The notes beneath the pieces were generated by a model, which saw only the letters and a list, made by a program, of their open reading frames with translations, was not told the DNA's origin and did no database searches. Of a stretch of 64,000 nucleotides of DNA, positions 11,713 to 23,636 are shown piece after piece. The first letter of the stretch is position 1; the number at the start of each line of letters is the position of its first letter. The translations under genes and the position numbers were made by a program. This stretch comes from Harmothoe impar (Eukaryota > Annelida > Polychaeta > Phyllodocida > Polynoidae): the NCBI GenBank assembly GCA_947462335.1, contig OX381718.1:38284976-38348975 (forward strand). The letters run 5' to 3'.

Positions 11713-12869
11713 TACTAAACTAGTGCACTGGGGCTAAGTCACGAGGCCATATGGTGGAGGCTATATCAGCCCAAATACCCCATCAGCTTATTTCATCATG
11801 CAACCACCTCCACCTCTCTGCCCCTTACCCTGAGCCCCCATTCTACCAAGTCCAGCTCCACGGCACCTCAGACAAATAGGGAAGGGTCCAGGTAGTAACA
11901 ACAGCATTACCACTTTGATCAGAGAGTGATGTATGAAAGTATTCTATGATAACTGGAGTCCTCTCTGATAAGGTATCTCTCCTAACAAATTGTTGGTATT
12001 TATTCAAACCATGCAGTTGCATAGATTATGGACAACATAATACAATCCATACAAAAGCAGCAGCAGCTAAAGGTGGCCATAATTATACAGAGAGATATCT
12101 GGGTGAGGTGGCACCAGGTTGCAGAATCTGCACCGTGGCCACCAATGCCCGTTGGTGACTGGTGAACTATAGACCATCACATTATCAGGCACTTGCACCG
12201 GAGGTAAAAGGGGTCGCGTGTACCTCTCACCCTGAAACACTCCTGCCACTAATGGTATTAGCAAAATAGAAGAAAACAGGGGTATGTATAAGGCCAAAAA
12301 CAGGAAATCACTCTCACACCCACTGAACCATCGCGTGCTAAAAATAGGTATTAACCTGGGTGTGCTGATGGTACTGTGAGATATGGGCGTCGGTGGGACA
12401 GGGTTAGGGGAGGACAACCGAGCTGCAGGAAGAGGGGAGGGAGAGGGTAAGAGGCAGGTGAAGGGGGCATGGGAAGAGGTAGGGACGGTGAGTTAAGGAA
12501 GAGGAGGTAGGGAGGGACAACACTGAGGGAAGGAAGGGTGTTGAAAAAGGGCATTGGGGAGAAAGCGCTTGAATCGACCACATAATACCCACAGAGGCAG
12601 TATAGGTAGGGAGGGGCATGAATGCCATTAGTTTGATCTTATGATAGCAGTGAGCAGGGCCATATACATATAGATGTAGGACATCCATTGGATGCAAAGA
12701 GGAATAGCGAAGGACGAGGACAAGCGATATAATGGTAGAGAGAGGCTCACTAAGACTAGTAAGAGGACAATTGGCATCAGTCATTGGGTTCTTGTTTTTG
12801 CAGGGCACCCCTTGTGACGTCATCGTCTTGGGAATGAGGCTGTGGCGAGACACGCTGGCACTCCCCTGA
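11713..12869. other. No gene seen; unique sequence with a purine-rich block
   Basis: 12410-12560 is strongly G/A-rich on the plus strand. Minus-strand frames of 116 and 149 codons across this stretch are Pro/Ser/Leu-rich low-complexity translations of that bias and are not called as genes. Confidence 0.5.
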
Positions 12870-12958
12870 GGAGGGCATTGGATGCTCCACTTTACATTCT
12901 GATCTCCTGTATTTTCTCCACGAAATTAATGCCAATAAAATCAAACAACAACAACAAC
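12870..12958 (+). mobile_element. Possible 3' end of a non-LTR element with (CAA)n tail
   Basis: CCAATAAAATCAAACAACAACAACAAC at 12930-12958 (written here as CCAATAAAATC then a CAA run) resembles a polyadenylation-like signal followed by a simple-repeat tail, as at 18184-18214. No coding part was recognised upstream. Confidence 0.35.
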
Positions 12959-13072
12959 ACTATAGTTGGATACTCTGCACTGTAGTACAGTTTCCGCACC
13001 CCCCCCCCCCCAACACACACACACACAGCCTCAGACTCTGGCACTCAGTTCCTCCCAGCGGCACGGCATATT

Positions 13073-13206
13073 CAGGGGTGGTCTAGATCCCCCCTTTTGG
13101 GAATTTTTCAGATATTTCTAATGATATTTTGACTCACGGCGCAATACTTATTGGTACTTTGATGTTAGGTGCACCCCCCCCCTTAGAATTCCTGGGCCCA
13201 CCCCTG
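13073..13206. mobile_element. Small hAT-like MITE (134 bp)
   Basis: The left end CAGGGGTGG and the right end CCACCCCTG are perfect inverted 9-mers. CAG...CTG ends with a GGGGTGG core are typical of non-autonomous hAT elements. The interior holds C and T runs. A matching 8 bp target duplication is not convincing. Confidence 0.55.
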
Positions 13207-14156
13207 CTGTATTGCAGAGCTTCATACTGAAGAATTCTGAGGGTTATTCTGCCACCTCTAGTTTTCCTGACTCTCCGGCCCCGCCCAAACACCACTATAA
13301 CCTCTGTGTGGTATGATTGATGGTGGGACTTGTTAGTAGCAGGTAAAATCCTCAACTTTTTGCAAAGGACGCCACCTTTCCTGCCCTGCTACTTGCGTCA
13401 GCCGCTGATGGTAAGTGGTCATGCTACCTATATGGGATGGTGAATCTGGGCACCCTACGTGTCAATAGCAGTGGAATTGGTTGCAAATATAAGAGGCAGT
13501 GCTAGCGACATAATGTTTGGACCTAAATTCCTCGAATAATCTGCCTACTCAGACGTTTCGCCTTGCAATTTTCTCCCCTTCTTCCACAAGAGAGTTCGGA
13601 GCACTTGGGCTTGGCCAAAGTCTTATACATTAATTAGACAATGGTGGGAGAGTGACATATATAAGGCCGCATTAAGGTCACATTGGTACATATTTAACCT
13701 CAGTTATGGTCAGTTTGTTTGAGCTGTGAGTTTACATTCTGATAACATCTCACAGCACCTTACAACACCGGACATGGTTTAGGAGTAGAAGAGGAATGCT
13801 TAATTAAACAAAACTATTGATCGTACTCTACCTATTCCAACAGTACCAACACTTCCACCAGACATGCTCATGTGACAAAGTGCACCGGCTCACTGCTATT
13901 TTGAGACGCTCGCGTGAACAACATGAGCGCACTCCAGACATGAATACTGGGTGTAATCCATGACCTGCTCTGTAGAGAGTTGAATAGCGGTGGTTGGAAA
14001 CTTGGTTCCAAGCCTTAAATGACAGGAGGCTTGAGTTGAGTAAAATCATAAGAGCTTATAAGGGTGAAAGTAGGAATCATGTCACTTTCTTGAGCGATTC
14101 TCCACATGATCATCTATATCTAAGATGAATGTGCTGTCCTGCATTCTCTATAGCAA
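13207..14156. other. No gene or repeat recognised
   Basis: Unique sequence. The short minus-strand frames (13134-13355, 13828-14049) have no domain-like features. Confidence 0.5.
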
Positions 14157-14350
14157 TAAGGCAAAAAAGATAAGGTGTGTTACAAGCAATATGGTAGTCT
14201 GAAACTTTAGGGTAGGTAGATCGGATTTGATTTAATTAATTTCTTTTACATCTTGAGAGTGCAGGGACTGAGTTGCGATCTCCAAAATTCAGAAAGAAAA
14301 GCCACGGTAGGCCCCTTTCAGAATCTAAGGTAGGGTTGCCTAAAACACCC
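14157..14350. repeat. Diverged copy of the GGCCAAAAAA element (family L, copy 1)
   Basis: AAGGCAAAAAAGATAAGGTG, AGGGTAGGTAGATCGGATTT and the following T-rich segment align in order with the copies at 26944-27190 and 47234-47475. The middle and right part are too diverged to delimit precisely. Confidence 0.45.
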
Positions 14351-15157
14351 CTTTTTCAAAACTTGGCCAAACCTATACTGCCCTGATCCTGAGTTATAGT
14401 ATGTTACAGCATAGCGCAGGTATACTAGAGTTCGGCCTCCGTAATCATCGCCACCACTCACCCTGATGTAACACCCCCCAGCAGTGTGTGACGTCACCAG
14501 ACAGCTTCCTGACCCTTTCCTAGTCTGCTACTATTATTAGTATTAGTATTATTACTCTATTTTACTCCCCTGCAACACGATGGCCTTGAAATTTGAAATG
14601 TTGCATTGCTTTACACATCTTATCAAAGTGCCTCATGTAAGCAAGCTTGTTATGTGCCAGCGATGCTTATAATATACATATAAGACTGTCACTGACTATG
14701 AATTCATACATTTTGATACCTGAACTCTAATCACCCGGCTCTTATTCCAAACTAGCGCCCATTTAACGTGTATTAATACCTCCGAGCATAACAAAGACAC
14801 ACACACATTCACCCATTGACCTTCATTCAACCTTTACCCTCAATACCCATCACATGCAACAGTGTCCAGAATTCCACATCCATTTCAGCCGTGTTGGTGT
14901 TGTCAAAATTTAAATTATGGTAATTACAGATTTCCATAAAGCACGGTTTATTCCTCTATATTCATGGCCTTGTTAACATCGACCCATTAATCAAACGCTA
15001 TAATAATGCAAGGAAATTGGATTGAATCTGTTTAAGTGTGTTGAGTTATCGTCTAGATTGTTTAGACGCAAGAGAGTTTTCAGTTTAAAGTTGGTCAATA
15101 TTTCATCCACCGACAAAATCCGATGTCAATCACTCAGGGCTAATCCACTTACCTTAA
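14351..15157. other. Unique AT-rich sequence, no gene seen
   Basis: 14890-15120 contains several ATTA/TAAT homeodomain-type cores and no repeat. It could be conserved non-coding DNA, but this cannot be judged from one genome. Confidence 0.4.
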
Positions 15158-15385
15158 CCCCTCACTGACGTCATGATGCACCAATGCAGTGCTGGTGATG
15201 CAATCATTGATACTGCATGCATCCATGCATCATGATGATCCTTTGGGGGTGCTCAACCAAATAGGGTCGCCTTGCTGCATGAATGCAGCCCTAGCGAGTT
15301 ACTCACCAGGGCTGCATCCATGCTTCATGATGACAAAGGGCTATGGGCAAAGGGCATAGCGCATTAAAGCACTAGTCCACCCATC
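15158..15385. mobile_element. PB1 copy (TTAA-flanked cloverleaf MITE)
   Basis: TTAA at 15154-15157 precedes CCCCTCACTGACGTCATGATGC. Internal hairpins CATGAATGCAGCCCTAGCGAGT and the inverted CACCAGGGCTGCATCCATG are present, and the end reads GCATAGCGCATTAAAGCAC. It is a diverged but nearly full-length copy. The cytosolic transposase that would move it is not encoded here. Confidence 0.8.
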
Positions 15386-15990
15386 AAGTTTTGAAGGCGT
15401 GCACTTCAATAGTGTTCAGCCTCCTAAAGCCAAAGCTCCATATAACTGTAGAAGTCATGGGGTGTGGCGATAAGTATGCTGGGATCTGTATCAACGGATT
15501 GGGAATTTGATCGAAATTTGTGTTGGGCACTTTATATTTGTTCACATTCACTGCTTTTTATAATACTATAGAAATGAGAGGGATACAACGCATAAATAGA
15601 AGGTTTTCATTCATTCTTTTTGTGAAGTGGCGATCTAGAATATTGAGGGGGGGGGGCACATGTCCCCTGTCTACTTTATGTCACGTCCATGTCCCACATT
15701 ACTATAATGCCCATGTCCCATGTCGATTTGAAGAAAGGTCCATGCTACCATGGTGAATTTAGCGATCCAGACCTATTAAAATCAATTGGTTTGAAGAACT
15801 CCCAAGGCTCCTGATTTAACAAGGTTATAGCACAGGTCTGGCTTATGTCATACCCTGGATACTAAACGAGTCAGAAGGCTGACCGACTTCAGTCCATATT
15901 GAAAAAAAGAAGTGTATCCCTGGGTCTAACTGTGTTAGGAACTACTTGCTATGTGCCTATACACAGTACTACCTCTGTGAATACCAGATG

Positions 15991-16410
15991 GCATAGTGCG
16001 TTAGGGAGTGTTCATTTATTATTTACAGGGGGGGGGTGGTGGGTTTGGGGGGGGGGGCGTAAAAATTTCCGCCCCCTTCTGAGGGGGGGGCGTAAAAAAT
16101 TCTGACCCCTTTTGGGGGGGGGGGGGGCGTAAAAATTTAAGCCCCTTTTTAGCCAAAAAGCCCGCGCGTTACTATAGTTCAAAGGGGGGGGGCGAAAATT
16201 TTTCGGCGCCTTCGGCGAGGGGGGCGCGAAACATTACACGCGCTCTCGAGGGGGGGGGGGCGTAAAAAAATGTCGCCCCTCCGCGCAAAATCTCACCACC
16301 CCCCCACTGTAATTAATAAATGAACACTCCCTTAATGCATAAATGCTCTTTGTCATCGTTATGCATAAATGCAATCCTGGCCAGTGCTGCATGTTTGTAC
16401 CATGTCGACG
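15991..16410. mobile_element. PB1 copy split by a Harbinger-like insertion
   Basis: GCATAGTGCGTTA ends at 16003 and the family sequence resumes at 16332 as TTAATGCATAAATGCTCTTTGTCATCGTTATGCAT. Joining the flanks minus one TTA restores the order of other PB1 left ends. The right half is missing after about 16400. Confidence 0.7.
16004..16331. mobile_element. PIF/Harbinger-like MITE with tandem-repeat interior
   Basis: Terminal inverted repeats match at 24 of 25 positions: GGGAGTGTTCATTTATTA at the left and its inverse TAATAAATGAACACTCCC at the right. They are flanked by TTA on both sides (16001-16003, 16332-16334). A 3 bp TTA duplication and GG-ends are hallmarks of PIF/Harbinger. The interior is an array of G-runs alternating with GCGTAAAAATTT and GCCCCTT words, not a transposase. 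Confidence 0.75.
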
Positions 16411-16639
16411 CTATGAACAAACACTAGTAATATGAGTGAGCCAACTCTCATACACCCCTCCTATCCTGCCCTTACTCTTGTTCTAAAATCCTTCCGAAGG
16501 AAGGCTCTGGTAACATCCAAATGACCTTGAATTTGGGATTTTGCTGGGTCTGGGCAATCCCTGCTGGTAGTTTGGAACCAGTGGACAGGAACCAGAATGT
16601 ATGATGGTAGTTTTACCATCAGACTTTCTGGTTCCATTT
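16411..16639. other. No gene seen; spacer between elements
   Basis: Unique sequence with no recognisable ORF or repeat. Confidence 0.5.
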
Positions 16640-17001
16640 CCTGTTCCTGTACGCCCCCACGAGTGAAATACATCAGAGCGGTATCAATGTAGTTGGCATT
16701 TGTGTTTATTTTTTTATTTGAAGCCATTTAATGAAGGAAAAACAACCTTTTCTTAGCCCATTGAATACAGACACATTGTATTCAATGGCACCATTGAATA
16801 CGGCCTTCCAGTGCTTAAGCATAGGAGATCTTGTATTTCCAAAAAATAAACACAAATGCCAACTACATTGATACCGCTCTGATGTATTTCACTCGTGGGG
16901 GCTGGGGCGCATCCCACTCAGCCTGCGGCTTCGTGGGATACTGCCCCAGCCCCCACGAGTGAAATACAACAGAGACGGTATCAATGGACGTTGGCATTTG
17001 T
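16640..17001. mobile_element. Long palindromic element, family J copy 1
   Basis: 16852-17001 is an almost complete 150 bp palindrome. The left arm ACAAATGCCAAC...TATTTCACTCGTGGGGGC meets the right arm GCCCCCACGAGTGAAATA...GTTGGCATTTGT, and the centre (ATCCCAC...GTGGGAT) also pairs. 16640-16705 is a further inverted copy of the left arm. The intervening part contains ATTGAATACnnnnnCATTGTATTCAATGG, itself a hairpin. A second family member is at 56930-57222. Confidence 0.75.
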
Positions 17002-17432
17002 CTATATATGCATACATACCCCCCGCCCCCTGGTATACAGGATAGACACTACACATATGGCCATTGTGATACAATAATCCCCAGGTAGATGTAAGGGAGG
17101 GTGTGCTGGCACGGTGATGTAACCTGTAGTATAATTACAGACCGGCACAGCGCATGTAGGTACCCCACTCAAGGGAGTTCATCACCTACTGCAGCGCTAC
17201 ACTAAAAATGGTAGTGGCAGAGAAGGGGACTACAATATGTAGGCCTTTCTATTGAACATCTGCTCAGGTACATTTCCTCCCACGGTGACAGACAGTTATC
17301 AACTTAATGTCTTGTTTTCCCCACGGTGAAGTAGGTGTAATAAAAGTGCCATTGCCCTGATTAAATCTAAAACCGGTGTTCCACCCAACCCTATCCAAAG
17401 CTCAAGAACGAGCAGGATCCAATTTCCTCTTT

Positions 17433-17650
17433 CAATATTGGGGGTGCAGAGGGGTCCCCCCTGAGGTCGGAAAGTCGCCGAAATTAAGGGGTCCAGGTCA
17501 CAAAGTCGCTTTTTTGGACCCCCTAAAGTACTGTCAAATTTGTCTAAAAGTCGCCAGGTCACTTTTATTATTGCAACAGGTCGAAAGTCGCCTCCAAACC
17601 GGCCTAGGTCGCCAGGTCGCTTTTGACCCATCTGCAGCCACAATATTGAG
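17433..17650. mobile_element. TIR element with GTCGC tandem interior (family N)
   Basis: CAATATTGGGGGTGCAG at the left is inverted at the right as CTGCAGCCACAATATTG. Between them AAAGTCGC and CAGGTCGC words recur about six times. The frames of 126 and 111 codons crossing it are by-products of this repeat. Confidence 0.55.
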
Positions 17651-17699
17651 GGAAATGAAATACTTTCAGGGTTATGCACCGGATGTATCCGGATACAAT

Positions 17700-18215
17700 C
17701 CCCATACTTAAGGATTTATTGTGTGGGTTGCATCAGGAGCATACAGCAATCCGAAGGCTACCAACTTCCCTGATCAAGAAATCGAAGAAAATCGGCCGTG
17801 GCGGAATCACTGCTTAAGAAGCAGTATTTGAAAAGGAAATAACAAGAGAACGGATGACATAGGATAGGCATATTTCGTCTTAGAATTATGGTCAATGAAA
17901 ACGGTATGTGGTTTGCTAACGGAGCCAAACACCTCCGTCATATGGGAGTGGTAATCTGTTGACCACATAATTAGAGGATCTCCCCACCTAAGGGGAATCC
18001 TAAACTACATGTCTTAGAAGGTCATAAATCATTCTTGATTCATGACAATGGAACCGAACAATACGGCATAATATGTAGATATCTATAGTTTACATATTCT
18101 ATCGAAATCCTGGCTTTTAGGACTTCCTGGCATCGTATTGAAAAACTTCATGATATGTCCATTTTGCATATGTTCATTTTGCCAAAATAAAATTTGACAA
18201 CAACAACAAAAACAA
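17700..18215 (+). mobile_element. Possible non-LTR 3' UTR with (CAA)n tail
   Basis: The stretch ends in GCCAAAATAAAATTTGACAAC followed by CAA units at 18198-18214, an arrangement like 12930-12958. No RT-derived frame was recognised, so the left limit is arbitrary. Confidence 0.3.
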
Positions 18216-18879
18216 GGTGTGTTCACGGTGGATCTAGATTGGGTCCTATTTTCCCTTGGTCTTTAAGAAAAGGCCATGTAACATGTCTCTGTCCCCCGGC
18301 TCTGGCTCTAATCCACATACTTTTCCCTTTTGATCTAAGGAAAAGACGATGGCCCATATCATTCTTACAATAATCCATGTCTCATACCCGGTAAGTATCA
18401 CAGGGGCCCATGTCACCATGTCAAATTTAGTGGGCTAGGCCAACACAGAGAGCCATCGTAAGAATTTCCTGACGTCATATTGGTAGTACATAATGTATAC
18501 CCATGACATATTTAAGTTGTAAATAAATACGGTTGGCAGGAATTTGCCTTGATTGCATTGCATGGCACTAGAGCGGTAGGTCAAATAAAGTGTAGAGGTA
18601 TGGGTGGAACCCCAGGGGGTAGAGTGAGGCTCGAGAAGCGTTGGGGGGGGGGGGGGGTAAGTATGTAACATGTGAAGGGTTCCTGGGTAGGTGCTTTGAA
18701 TTCAGGACAGAGGTGGCCTGAGGAATTCCCTCTCAAAACTATTCAAATGAGTCACTTTCTAAACATAATTATTCCTAGCCTAGACTCAATTCCAGTTGCA
18801 TAATTATACATTAAATTTCCCGGTCGGAATAATCATATATCTATGTTAGAGAATAGTGAGAACCATTTTCCACACCCCT
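18216..18879. other. No gene seen; includes a G homopolymer near 18641-18657
   Basis: Unique sequence apart from the poly-G run. Confidence 0.45.
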
Positions 18880-19020
18880 TGAAGTAACCCTCGTCCCTCG
18901 ATTCTGCACGTGCTCTTCTTCGCGACCTGAGGGTCACATGACTTTCGGTATTTGAAGTAGTTTTCAAGTAAATAAAGGTATTTTTCATCTGTTTTCCATC
19001 AAAACACCCTGAAATGAATC
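18880..19020 (-). repeat. Remnant related to the 50586-50990 palindromic element
   Basis: Read on the minus strand it has ATTTCAGGGTGTTTTGATGG, then CATGTGACCCTCAGGTCGCG. The 50.7-50.9 kb element has the same two words in the same order (ATTTCAGGGTGTTTCGATG, CACGTGACCCTCGGTAGCG). The hairpin part is absent here. Confidence 0.4.
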
Positions 19021-19383
19021 GAAAGCTGCATTTCAAAGAGCCTCAACAGTTGTCCTGGGCATTCTGCATTCGGTCTTCGGACTCGTTCAGCGTGCAGCTC
19101 TGTTATTGCGACATACATTAGCCATCGGTGACTATAGAAATGGCAGTATCCGTACAGAGGAATATATTTGACTCAGCTGGCGCCATCTCTGAGTGCAGAA
19201 TGTGTTGCAGAATGTAACGTGGGAGATGGGAGGCTGTACAAACATGCCGTAGTTGGGTAACTCCCGTTTATTAAGTAATCCAACACACGCAGTGCCGTGA
19301 GCTGCCAACCAGGCGTCCGCCCCTCATCTTAACCCTCATCTGTCTGCATAACTCATGTAACCAGCTCTTACGGTAACTCACCC

Positions 19384-19670
19384 ATCAAGGGCCACACCGT
19401 GCTTTAATGCATTATGCCCGTTATCCTATAATAACTGTATCCTATTACGCTAAATCATGGCCTAGAGCCAACCTGATTTTCTTTATTTTATTTATATTTT
19501 TCTATCATTTTTGCATAAGTTATTATTCATCTTAAACCCATGCAAACGGACATGAAACTGAATGTATAATAACATATATGTATATAATATATATTTATTT
19601 TCAATTCAATTCAATTCAATATGACAAGATTGACGCATTAGTGCACTATGCAGTCCTTAAGGGTTCAGGG
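19384..19670. mobile_element. PB1 remnant, both ends kept, interior replaced
   Basis: AAGGGCCACACCGTGCTTTAATGCATTATGCCC at 19388-19420 (left end) and ACGCATTAGTGCACTATGCAGTCCTTAAGGG at about 19632-19664 (right end) match PB1 termini. Between them lie AT-rich sequence and a (TTCAA)n run at 19600-19620 instead of the three hairpins. Confidence 0.55.
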
Positions 19671-19718
19671 GTCAGTGGCCCCTCCAGGGCCTGTAAGTTG
19701 CAGCCGCCCCACACGTTA

Positions 19719-20673
19719 CACTGAAAATTCTGGGGGTTAGTCAATGCTAATATATATTAGTCAAAACCACTAACTTATCAGCATTATTAAATTGAACTAA
19801 GATTTTGCTAAACTATGACCAACTTTTTACTAACCAGCTACCCACAGGAACTTCACACCAGGTGACAGCACAAGCAAATCATGAGATATTTATCTATATG
19901 ATAAGATTGTAATTGCACTTTTTATCATGCTTAGAGGTAACCTTTTCTAATTTTGAATATGATATGGGGTGTAACATAACGTATGCATGTATCTACTTAG
20001 CCAGATTAAAAAAAAAAACTGATCAACCTATTCCAATGAGGTTTTCTCAATGGGACACCTTTTTTGTGTTTTTGAAAAAAGGATATATCAAAGACAGACT
20101 CAAGTCCATATATGGCCAATTCTACAGGACAATAATTGTTATGTAGACAAACTGGCTTCAATGGATGGAGTTACCATTGCACAGGTAACTCATGATGTGG
20201 TTGTTGCATATTAACCAGGGCCATGCCACTGACTGGTTATAGATGTACTAATCACTAATGAATGACTACCATAAATTCCTGCATGTAACTTGTGGGTTGT
20301 ACTAGAACCAAACCTCTAGTGCAGGTTATACAATATTCTCAGGTCTATGGGCAGGTAATAACAAGAGTTTTTGAAGGTATAGTACAGTACTAAAATCACA
20401 ATTTTCAAGCCCTAGGTAGAGGTTATAGGATTCTCTCAAAGTCGGGGTGTGAGTTATATGTGAGATGCGGGTGTACACCAGATTTTATAGTAGCCTCATA
20501 AGTTCAGGTGACCTGGGCAATGCTAACTTTTAGCTAAGGGTTAGCAGCAAAACGCTAAGATAGGATAGGAACTTTGGGCACGTAATTTTCGCTAATGTTT
20601 GACCAAAAGTTAGTAAAAAGTTAGTACAACTTACTAACTTTTGACTAACATTTGAGATTCAATATTTTCAGTG
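19719..20673. mobile_element. TA-flanked DNA element, CACTGAAAAT termini (955 bp)
   Basis: It begins CACTGAAAAT and ends ATTTTCAGTG, with TA on each side (19717-19718, 20674-20675). Subterminal TTAGTCAA/TTGACTAA words are inverted between the ends. The interior has only short frames, so it is non-autonomous. TA duplication suggests a Tc1/mariner-like or related transposase, but this is inference. Confidence 0.7.
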
Positions 20674-20675
20674 TA

Positions 20676-21921
20676 GGGAGTGCTCATCTTGAACAGCGAG
20701 GGGGGAGGGTGATGGTGGTGGATGTTTGGAATGCAATGTGGACATTTTTTTGCTCCCCTTCTCAAGGGGGCCGAATTCTGTCTGCACTCTCTTGGGTGCC
20801 AGGAAAATTGCCACATGCCTCTTAATCTACGCTTGATACTTTTCACTGTAAAGGGGCTAAATCGACATTTTTTACACCCCTCCCGCCAACTCCCCCCCCC
20901 CATTTGTTTATAAATATTACCCCCCCCCCTAAGGATCAGGGAGCAGTGCCTAGGGAGTTGTTGAGGCATTGCAAAGACATTATTACGCCATTCGTCCTTT
21001 ATTAAGCATCTATAATTATGTGTAACGAGACCATCTATCCTAAGTGATAGATGTCAGCAGCCATGCAGAAAGGATGCACTGCATGCGGGCGGGCGGCAAG
21101 GGCGGTCCACGCACCCCCACCCGGAGCATCCTTTTACCACGGCTACTCATACATAATTATTGCTGCTGTTCACCACTTGATGCACATTGAGAAGTCATTT
21201 TCCTATCTAAATATCATGGGCACTAAAACATATCATATTAATCAACTCAGTTCCACCTTGCTAAATTACCCATAGGCCTATGTGTAATGCATCCAGATGG
21301 TCTCCATGTACCCTCTGTCATTTTTATACCAGTACCAAGACATAGGATGACCGGATGAGTCACACATTATGACACTTAAATCACTTAAGGTTAATGGGAT
21401 ACATCGTATTTGTAATGCTTAAATTTTGTGCAGAGCCTGCTTCTGTGTCTCCTATGTCATGCCTGGTACTAACAAGACAAGTCCCCCACCGTATGTACAC
21501 CATATACCCCAATATCTAGGTATCCTAAGGGTTGTCTTAAAACAGGCTAACTGATGGACAGGCCAATAGGAATGCTTTCATAATCCGCCCCACAGGGCCC
21601 AGGTTACTTGGGCTACCTCACCCCACCAGGGGGTCTACTCAGGTCTTATGGCACCACGAGTACCCTTAGTTTGAGTGGGGTATTAGGCTTCATCCAACCT
21701 AGGCCTTAAGGGTCTTTAGGCTGAGGAGATGCCCTGCCGATAGGAATTCTAATGAGTCCCCCTCTTCCTCCTCTCAGATAATTCAGATAACGTATGAGCG
21801 AACCTGGTCTAAAACAGATGTAGAGGAATGCCCTTTATATAATAATGTGCTCCTTATTCCCTCACAGGAACACAAGCCCCATCAGTCTAGAAGTGGAATG
21901 TGGCTCCCACATTTTGCTGTG
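20676..21921. other. No gene recognised
   Basis: Contains short C and G runs (20890-20930) and unique sequence. The 111-codon minus frame at 20634-20969 overlaps a homopolymer and an element end and is not called. Confidence 0.45.
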
Positions 21922-22461
21922 CACTGTTAGAAGTAACCACTGTAAATTTACAGCAAAATGTGCTGGCAGTTTCGGTTCCAGCACATTTTGCTGTAAATTT
22001 ACAGCAACTCAGATGCTGCAATTAAACAGAAGACTGTGCTGTAATTTTACAGTACATTCTTCTGTTCAACTACAGCAAAATCTACTGGAACCAAAACTGC
22101 CAGCACATTTTGCTGTAAATTAACAGTATATTGTATGCTGTAATCTAACAGCAGAAAGTACAGTAAATGCCATAAGTTGATTTTTTTATATTATTAATTA
22201 TTGTTACTATCAATTGATCTCAATTGATATGCATGGAGAGAACCTTCCTGCATTACTTCAGTTGCATAATGGATAACAAACATTACACAATGTGATGGTT
22301 TAATTCTTATCCAGCTAGGCTGTATGTGATACCAGCACTACACAGTTCAGACAGTTAAGGAATTTATTTTCCCACAGATGTGGTATCTATTATATACTTT
22401 TGCTGATATTTGCATTATTTGACACATTTCTGCAAGTTTTAACAAGTTTATTTTTTCAGTG
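21922..22461. mobile_element. TA-flanked CACTG element with ACAGCAAA hairpins (540 bp)
   Basis: The left end CACTGTTAGAAGTAA also starts the 47680 element; the right end is TTTTTTCAGTG followed by TA (22462-22463). On the left the flank is TG, one change from TA. Between 21940 and 22125 CAGCACATTTTGCTGTAAAT and its inverse alternate, giving strong internal palindromes. No transposase is encoded. Confidence 0.7.
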
Positions 22462-22463
22462 TA

Positions 22464-23551
22464 GATGGCTTCTCTTTACCCTTCACTATGCACACAGACC
22501 CAACAACATCATGTAGGTCTACATCACAGTGCCTAGACATTAGTAAATTTTAGCCAGTGCATTCGGATCATTCTTCTTCACAAGGTACGTACACTGGTCC
22601 ACTTTCCTACACTAATCGCCCCTCTCCAGAATCCAATCACTTGGAAGGCAACCAGAATCTTACATAACAAAGGCTACCCCTACCCAGAAACCTAATTAAG
22701 ACTAATCACTGACCTAATTAGTTCTGCAGTTCCAAAGTCAGCTAAGTCCCAGGGGTTTACCAGAGGACAGTCAACATGCAATGAATGTAGTGCAAATTGA
22801 TCATTTTGAAAGTTTCTTTATCCTATATCATTGCAAAATTCTACTCGGATGAGCGTTACCCATATACTTAGCAGAGTGTTGGGAGTGAAAGGGTGGGTCT
22901 GAGACAGATTATTAAATAAACCTTCAATTTGTATGTGAGTATTGTACATTGATCTTAACTCCCTTTTCCATGCACAATAATCCTCCAGGCGGTCCCTGTA
23001 TTCACCTTTACTGCAGTAGCATGTTGCTTGCCTGCTCTGGCAGTCAGGAGTGCACTAGTGACATCCTTTCACAATTGCCCCGGGACTCTTAAGGAAAGGG
23101 ATAGGTTGTGGGATTGGGCTGGAGGAAGGCCCCTGGAGACTCTAACCCACCTCCTGCTACCCCATCACCTCATCACCGCCTCAGCCCAGCCTGCCGCCGC
23201 CCAACCCTCCTGCTGCCACGCGGAATGTATAGTCTTTCTCTTATAGGCCACATTTTTCCGATAGATTAATCTAAACCTGATCCAGCAAGAGCTATGTGTC
23301 GAAAGATTTTAAAGAAATGCTGTAGCAGATTAAATTCCAATCTGTTCTCAGCTGTATGAATCCGCATTTATAGGGAACAGCTATATATGCAAGATAACCC
23401 GTATGTACCTCGTTGGCTCACGAAGCTCTGCATACTGCATCCAATTATGCACACCCATTCAGACTCTACATATTATCTCTGCCATGTCTTTGGCTTCTCA
23501 CAGGCGGGATGTGACCGTGCCTGTCCCAGCCTGCCATCCAGCACCCCCCTC

Positions 23552-23583
<32 letters not shown>

Positions 23584-23636
23584 CGAGCTGAAGGTTACCA
23601 TGGAAACAGCAGTAGCAGACCCTGGAGGAATCATGG
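22464..23636. other. No gene seen; ends in (CA)n
   Basis: There is a (CA)n run at 23555-23583 and an X-box palindrome GTTACCATGGAAAC at 23594-23607 right before the minisatellite. The short frames have no domain features. Confidence 0.5.

Noticed and set aside
12404..12853. 149-codon minus-strand frame
   Set aside because: It comes from a purine-rich strand bias. Composition is Pro/Ser/Leu only, and overlapping frames are equally open.
16001..16334. G-rich stretch as a telomere-like or rDNA spacer repeat
   Set aside because: It is bounded by inverted ends and a TTA duplication, so it is a transposable element interior.
17299..17711. Overlapping 126- and 111-codon frames on opposite strands
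   Set aside because: They span a TIR element with GTCGC tandem repeats. There is no protein family similarity, and both strands are open only because the repeat lacks stops.
19600..19620. (TTCAA)n as a 3' tail of a minus-strand LINE
   Set aside because: The sequence to its right is a PB1 end, not an RT or 3' UTR, so it is more likely a microsatellite.
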